This document shows positions 6,805 through 9,536 of a DNA stretch of 9,536 nt, one piece after another. This DNA is from Bacillota bacterium (GTDB taxonomy: Bacteria; Bacillota; Clostridia; Oscillospirales; JAKOTC01): positions 1 to 9,536 of the forward strand of contig JAKOTC010000232.1 of assembly GCA_029776465.1 (NCBI GenBank). The letters run 5' to 3'. The position numbers were made by a program, and so were the translations under genes. Under the pieces are notes generated by a model. The model searched no databases and was not told the origin of the DNA. It was given only the letters and a program-made list of their open reading frames with translations. Positions within the stretch are counted from its first letter, which is position 1, and the number at the start of each line of letters is the position of its first letter.

Positions 6805-6834
6805 CGGCGGGGCAATTGGAAAATTGCCCCGCCG
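6805..6834 (+). other. Perfect 13-bp stem-loop with GNRA-type loop between dnaK and dnaJ
   Basis: CGGCGGGGCAATT (6805-6817) and AATTGCCCCGCCG (6822-6834) pair perfectly around a GGAA tetraloop. The next bases (AAGCCGGGTATATGG) contain no T run, so an intrinsic terminator is unlikely on the plus strand; on the minus strand the hairpin is also not followed by a T run. A stem this strong at the 3' end of dnaK would stop 3' exonucleases, so differential mRNA stability favouring dnaK over dnaJ is the simplest reading, but that is inference. Confidence 0.85.
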
Positions 6835-6854
6835 AAGCCGGGTATATGGGCATA

Positions 6855-6860
6855 AAGGAG
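6855..6860 (+). promoter_or_regulatory. dnaJ ribosome binding site deciding a TTG start
   Basis: AAGGAG at 6855-6860 lies 10 nt before the TTG at 6871. There is no ATG near the expected DnaJ N-terminus ([11 protein letters not shown]), so TTG is the start. Confidence 0.75.
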
Positions 6861-6870
6861 AGAAGCGAAG

Positions 6871-8022
6871 TTGGCGGAAAAACGGGATTATTATGAGGTG
6901 CTCGGTGTCAGCCGTAACGCCTCTGAGGATGAGATAAAAAAAGCTTACCGCAAGCTGGCAAAGCAATATCACCCTGACCTGAATCCGGGGGATAAAGCCG
7001 CGGAAGCTAAGTTTAAAGAGATCGGCGAAGCCTATGAAGTGCTCTCCGACCCGGCCAAAAAAAGCCGTTATGACCAGTTTGGCCATGCGGGCGTCGACCC
7101 CAATTTCGGAGCGGGCGGCGGAGCCGGCGGAGCGGGCTTTGGCGGCTTCGGCGATTTTGGCGACCTGGGGGATATCTTCGAAAGCTTTTTTGGCTTTGGC
7201 GGCGGTGGACGCCAGCGGCAAAACGGTCCTCAGCGGGGGCAGGATATTCAAATCAGCCTGATGCTCTCCTTTGAAGAGGCGGCCAAGGGCGTTAAAAAAA
7301 CAGTGGAATATCAGCGGATCGAAACCTGCCACGAGTGCGGGGGGAGCGGTGCGGCAAAGGGCTCAAGTCCTCATACCTGTCCCGACTGTAAAGGTACCGG
7401 TCAGGTTCGCGTGACCCAGCAAACCCTCTTTGGCGTGGTTCAAACCGCCCGGCCCTGCTCAAGATGTCAGGGCAAGGGGCAGGTCATCGATCAGCCCTGC
7501 TCGGTTTGCGGCGGCATGGGACGGGTTCGCAAAAACCACAGGGTGGAGGTGAGCATCCCGGCCGGTGTGGATGTGGGTCAGGTAATTACCCTGAGAAACG
7601 AAGGCAGCGTGGGCGCCAACGGCGGTCCGGCGGGCAGTTTAAACATTGTGATCGACGTTCGTCCCCATCCCATTTTCGAGCGGGATGGAGCCGACCTTCG
7701 GTGCGAAATTCCCATCACCTTTGTTCAGGCTGCGCTGGGAAGCGAAGTTACCGTTCCCACCCTGGACGGCAAGGTCAGCCTGAAAATTCCCGAGGGTACT
7801 CAGCAGGGCGATGTGTTCCGCATACGTGAAAAGGGTATTCCCCATCTGCGGGGGAAGGGAAACGGTGACCTCTATGTCAAGATTATTGTGGAGATCCCCA
7901 AAAAGCTGACCGACAAACAAAAGGAAATCCTCCGGCAGTTTGACAAGGAAACCGACGGCAAGAATTATGAAAAGCGCCGCAAGTTCGGCGAGAAGTTCAA
8001 GGACTTTTTGGGCGGGGTCTAA
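6871..8022 (+). CDS. dnaJ: Co-chaperone DnaJ (Hsp40, class A)
   Basis: DnaJ delivers clients to DnaK and stimulates its ATPase. The 383-residue protein contains the full class A layout: a J domain (about 5-70) starting [20 protein letters not shown] with the essential HPD at 34-36, and a glycine/phenylalanine-rich region (about 77-113). Four zinc-binding CxxCxGxG repeats follow at 153-160 (CHECGGSG), 170-177 (CPDCKGTG), 196-203 (CSRCQGKG) and 210-217 (CSVCGGMG), then the C-terminal substrate-binding domains with [14 protein letters not shown] (263-276). It starts with TTG; AAGGAG lies 10 nt upstream. A weak start codon here and a strong hairpin upstream both fit the lower amount of DnaJ needed relative to DnaK, though that is inference. 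No residue expected for function appears missing. Confidence 0.98.
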   Translation: MAEKRDYYEVLGVSRNASEDEIKKAYRKLAKQYHPDLNPGDKAAEAKFKEIGEAYEVLSDPAKKSRYDQFGHAGVDPNFGAGGGAGGAGFGGFGDFGDLGDIFESFFGFGGGGRQRQNGPQRGQDIQISLMLSFEEAAKGVKKTVEYQRIETCHECGGSGAAKGSSPHTCPDCKGTGQVRVTQQTLFGVVQTARPCSRCQGKGQVIDQPCSVCGGMGRVRKNHRVEVSIPAGVDVGQVITLRNEGSVGANGGPAGSLNIVIDVRPHPIFERDGADLRCEIPITFVQAALGSEVTVPTLDGKVSLKIPEGTQQGDVFRIREKGIPHLRGKGNGDLYVKIIVEIPKKLTDKQKEILRQFDKETDGKNYEKRRKFGEKFKDFLGGV

Positions 8023-8062
8023 TGGCAATCCCTTCAAGCTTGAGCAGGCGGTTTTTATATGG

Positions 8063-8084
8063 GGATCCGGGTGACTCCGGGTCC
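8063..8084 (+). other. GC-rich hairpin in the dnaJ-prmA spacer
   Basis: GGATCCGGG (8063-8071) and TCCGGGTCC (8076-8084) form a 9-bp stem with two G-T pairs around a TGAC loop. TCCGGGT also occurs as a direct repeat within it. The downstream bases GCTTCTTTGG are only weakly T-rich, so it may act as a leaky attenuator or be part of a repeat element. Confidence 0.6.
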
Positions 8085-8097
8085 GCTTCTTTGGTCA

Positions 8098-8133
8098 CCA
8101 AAAAACAAAAAACGCCTTTCTCTGTGAAAGGCG
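8098..8133 (-). terminator. Terminator-like hairpin reading on the minus strand, antisense to the operon
   Basis: CGCCTTTC (8113-8120) and GAAAGGCG (8126-8133) pair perfectly around a 5-nt loop. Read on the minus strand, the stem is followed directly by TTTTTTG and TTTTTT, a textbook intrinsic terminator. No minus-strand gene ends here, so it may block antisense transcription coming from prmA, or be part of an inserted repeat. On the plus strand the stem abuts the prmA ribosome binding site (8136-8141). Confidence 0.6.
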
Positions 8134-8146
8134 GGGAAAGGATATT

Positions 8147-9067
8147 ATGGATCAGTGGTTTGAAATTACTGTTGCGGCGGAAGCGCCCGATCTCCCTGTC
8201 ATTGAGGCGGTGGCCGTGATGCTCTCCCCCGGCGGCATCTACACCGAGGATTATACCGACATGGAGGAGGTCTGCGAGCAGATCACCGGCATCCGTTTGA
8301 TCGATGAGGAACTGCTGGCGAAGGACCGTTCCCGCGGGGCGGTTCACATCTATCTTGAACCTAAGGCCTCGGTTGGCGAAGAACTGGCCTTTTTGAAGGA
8401 GCGGCTGGATGCCGAGGGCGTGGTTTACGATATCACCACCGGCCAGGTGGATGAAAAGGATTGGGCCGAAGCCTGGAAAAAATATTATAAGCCGGTTCGG
8501 GTGGGAAAGCATTTTGTGGTCGTTCCCTGCTGGGAGCCCTATGAGCCCCTCCCCGAGGATAAGGTTTTAACTCTTGACCCCGGCATGGCCTTCGGCACGG
8601 GCACCCATGAAAGCACCCAGCTCTGCCTGGAACTGCTGGAGGACTTTGTGCATCCCGGCGACCGGATGATGGACATCGGCACCGGAAGCGGCATCCTCTC
8701 CATCGGCGCCCTGCTTTTAGGGGCAGAGGAGGCCTGCGCCTTTGATATTGATCCGGTCTCTGTCAAGGTCAGCGCCGAAAATGTGGCCTTAAATCAGATG
8801 CAGGATCGATTCAAGGTGACCCAGGGCGGGCTCTCCGATGCCTATGAGGGAAAATTTAATATCATCTGTGCCAACATCGTGGCCGATGTGATTCTGGCCA
8901 TTCTGCCCGAGATTGAAAAATATCTGGCGCCGGGCGGCGTGTTTATCACCTCCGGCATCATCGATTTCCGCGGTCCCGAGATTATCGAGGCCGCTGAGAA
9001 GCTGGGCTATCAAATCCTCCGCAAGGAAGCCAAAAACAACTGGCTGGCCTTTGCGCTTGAGAAATAG
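8147..9067 (+). CDS. prmA: Ribosomal protein L11 methyltransferase PrmA
   Basis: PrmA trimethylates ribosomal protein L11 using S-adenosylmethionine; the gene commonly follows dnaJ in Firmicutes. The 306-residue protein has an N-terminal L11-recognition domain (about 1-115), then TLDPGMAFGTGTHESTQLCL (142-161), the family hallmark. The Rossmann methyltransferase core follows: motif I MDIGTGSGILSIGALLLG (175-192), the acidic end of strand 2 FDIDPVSVKVSAENVALN (199-216), and the post-motif NIICANIVADVIL (238-250). AAAGGA lies about 5 nt before the ATG at 8147. The 124-bp gap after dnaJ is unusually structured, but no convincing promoter is seen there, so prmA is probably read from the operon. 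Two terminators follow. rsmE, often next in this cluster, is not present in the window. The assignment is firm. Confidence 0.96.
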   Translation: MDQWFEITVAAEAPDLPVIEAVAVMLSPGGIYTEDYTDMEEVCEQITGIRLIDEELLAKDRSRGAVHIYLEPKASVGEELAFLKERLDAEGVVYDITTGQVDEKDWAEAWKKYYKPVRVGKHFVVVPCWEPYEPLPEDKVLTLDPGMAFGTGTHESTQLCLELLEDFVHPGDRMMDIGTGSGILSIGALLLGAEEACAFDIDPVSVKVSAENVALNQMQDRFKVTQGGLSDAYEGKFNIICANIVADVILAILPEIEKYLAPGGVFITSGIIDFRGPEIIEAAEKLGYQILRKEAKNNWLAFALEK

Positions 9068-9093
9068 CCGAGGATTGACTGATAAAACCGAAG

Positions 9094-9126
9094 GAGACGA
9101 GATCAAAATCGTCTCTTTTGTTTTTG
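9094..9126 (+). terminator. Intrinsic terminator after prmA (first)
   Basis: GAGACGA (9094-9100) pairs with TCGTCTC (9109-9115) around an 8-nt loop, extendable by AAG on the left against the T run. It is followed by TTTTGTTTTTG. It lies 26 bp after the prmA stop and should end the heat-shock operon. Confidence 0.88.
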
Positions 9127-9166
9127 TATCCTTCTTATAGCGGCTCGAAAAGCGAACATCAAAATA

Positions 9167-9210
9167 CCGGCAATCCTCGCTTATCAGCGATGGATTGCCG
9201 GCTCTTTTTT
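9167..9210 (+). terminator. Strong second terminator, possibly bidirectional
   Basis: CCGGCAATCC (9167-9176) pairs with GGATTGCCGG (9192-9201), and the stem continues inward with TCGCT/AGCGA (9177-9181, 9186-9190) around a TATC loop, with a single unpaired T at 9191. CTCTTTTTT follows on the plus strand. On the minus strand the stem is followed by TATTTTG, so it could also serve the convergent gene ending at 9224. Confidence 0.88.
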
Positions 9211-9223
9211 GGTTGAAAAAATT

Positions 9224-9536
9224 TTATTCCGGGTCAAGTTCCCATTTGGGCTTTTTAGGGGGGATTCGAAGCCTGGAGATGCGGGGAACCAGATAGAGCA
9301 TCATGGCGCCGATAAAGACGACAAAGAAGAAATAAACCAGGGAGGAATGGGCGACCAGTTCGGCTACCAGCTTCAGCCCGGCGGTCACCGGCATCAGCAC
9401 CAGCACCGGCCAGAAACGCTGAGCCGCCCCCAGCTTAAAGACCAACGTCATCAAAAGTAGAATGAGGGAAAAGGTAAAGATCACATCCAAGGCGGGCTTG
9501 AAGGGTTTTCCGGTGATGACGGCATAAAAGTCCTGA
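9224..9536 (-). CDS. Unrecognised small membrane protein, C-terminal part (start beyond window)
   Basis: The minus-strand frame is open from the window edge to a TAA at 9224-9226, giving 103 residues. I do not recognise the family. Three hydrophobic segments are visible, at about residues 18-38 (VIFTFSLILLLMTLVF...), 41-61 (FWPVLVLMPVTAGLKLVAEL) and 65-84 (SLVYFFFVVFIGAMMLYLVP), followed by a basic, proline-rich tail (RISRLRIPPKKPKWELDPE) that by the positive-inside rule should be cytoplasmic. A TTG at 9490 could be read as a start giving 88 residues, but the frame continues upstream with ordinary coding sequence (QDFYAVITGKPFKPA), so a truncated longer gene is more likely. It converges on prmA and shares the terminator at 9167-9210. 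Function is unknown. Confidence 0.65.
   Translation of the reverse strand, partial: QDFYAVITGKPFKPALDVIFTFSLILLLMTLVFKLGAAQRFWPVLVLMPVTAGLKLVAELVAHSSLVYFFFVVFIGAMMLYLVPRISRLRIPPKKPKWELDPE

Noticed and set aside
7997..8512. Long minus-strand open frame across the dnaJ end, spacer and prmA start (171 codons)
   Set aside because: It overlaps two certain genes, has no family resemblance that I can see, and its length is explained by codon bias of prmA read in reverse.

Overview
The window reads as a housekeeping stretch of a bacterial chromosome, most likely from a Clostridia-type Firmicute with moderate to slightly high GC, perhaps near Oscillospiraceae/Ruminococcaceae. The reasons are the hrcA-grpE-dnaK-dnaJ-prmA gene order, a CIRCE operator, strong AGGAGG-like ribosome binding sites, frequent TTG starts, a flavin-dependent thymidylate synthase (thyX), and a thymidylate kinase of the long 'SFPxYxSxSSGPVxMYLxG' type that I associate with that group. 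The taxonomic placement is inference. I see no phage, insertion sequence, CRISPR array, tRNA or rRNA.

Left part (1-2746, all minus strand, read right to left): thyX, tmk, a DUF2156 / phosphatidylglycerol-lysyltransferase-like acyltransferase, and a DJ-1/PfpI family gene cut by the window edge. Gaps are 4, 3 and 68 bp, so this looks like one transcription unit from a good sigma-A type promoter at 2790-2818. ThyX makes dTMP from dUMP and Tmk phosphorylates dTMP to dTDP, so two consecutive steps of dTTP supply are coupled. The role of the last two genes in that unit is unknown.

Divergent intergenic region (2747-3130): it holds the thyX promoter on the minus strand and, on the plus strand, the hrcA promoter (TTGACA, 17 bp, TAAATT), a one-mismatch CIRCE operator, and a leader of about 130 nt with a small hairpin followed by a T run.

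Right part (3131-9067, plus strand): hrcA (repressor), grpE (nucleotide exchange factor), dnaK (Hsp70), dnaJ (Hsp40 with four zinc-binding repeats) and prmA (ribosomal protein L11 methyltransferase). HrcA should repress its own operon through CIRCE, and GrpE/DnaK/DnaJ form one chaperone machine. Three of the four junctions carry marked stem-loops: hrcA/grpE, dnaK/dnaJ and dnaJ/prmA. None has a clean plus-strand U tract, so they look like mRNA processing or stability elements rather than full terminators. Two good terminators follow prmA (9094-9126 and 9167-9210).

Far right (9224-9536, minus strand): the C-terminal part of an unrecognised small membrane protein, convergent with prmA.

I did not find a convincing new biological system. 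The most interesting material is non-coding: the 124-bp dnaJ-prmA spacer with competing hairpins and an antisense terminator, and the structured junctions of the heat-shock operon.
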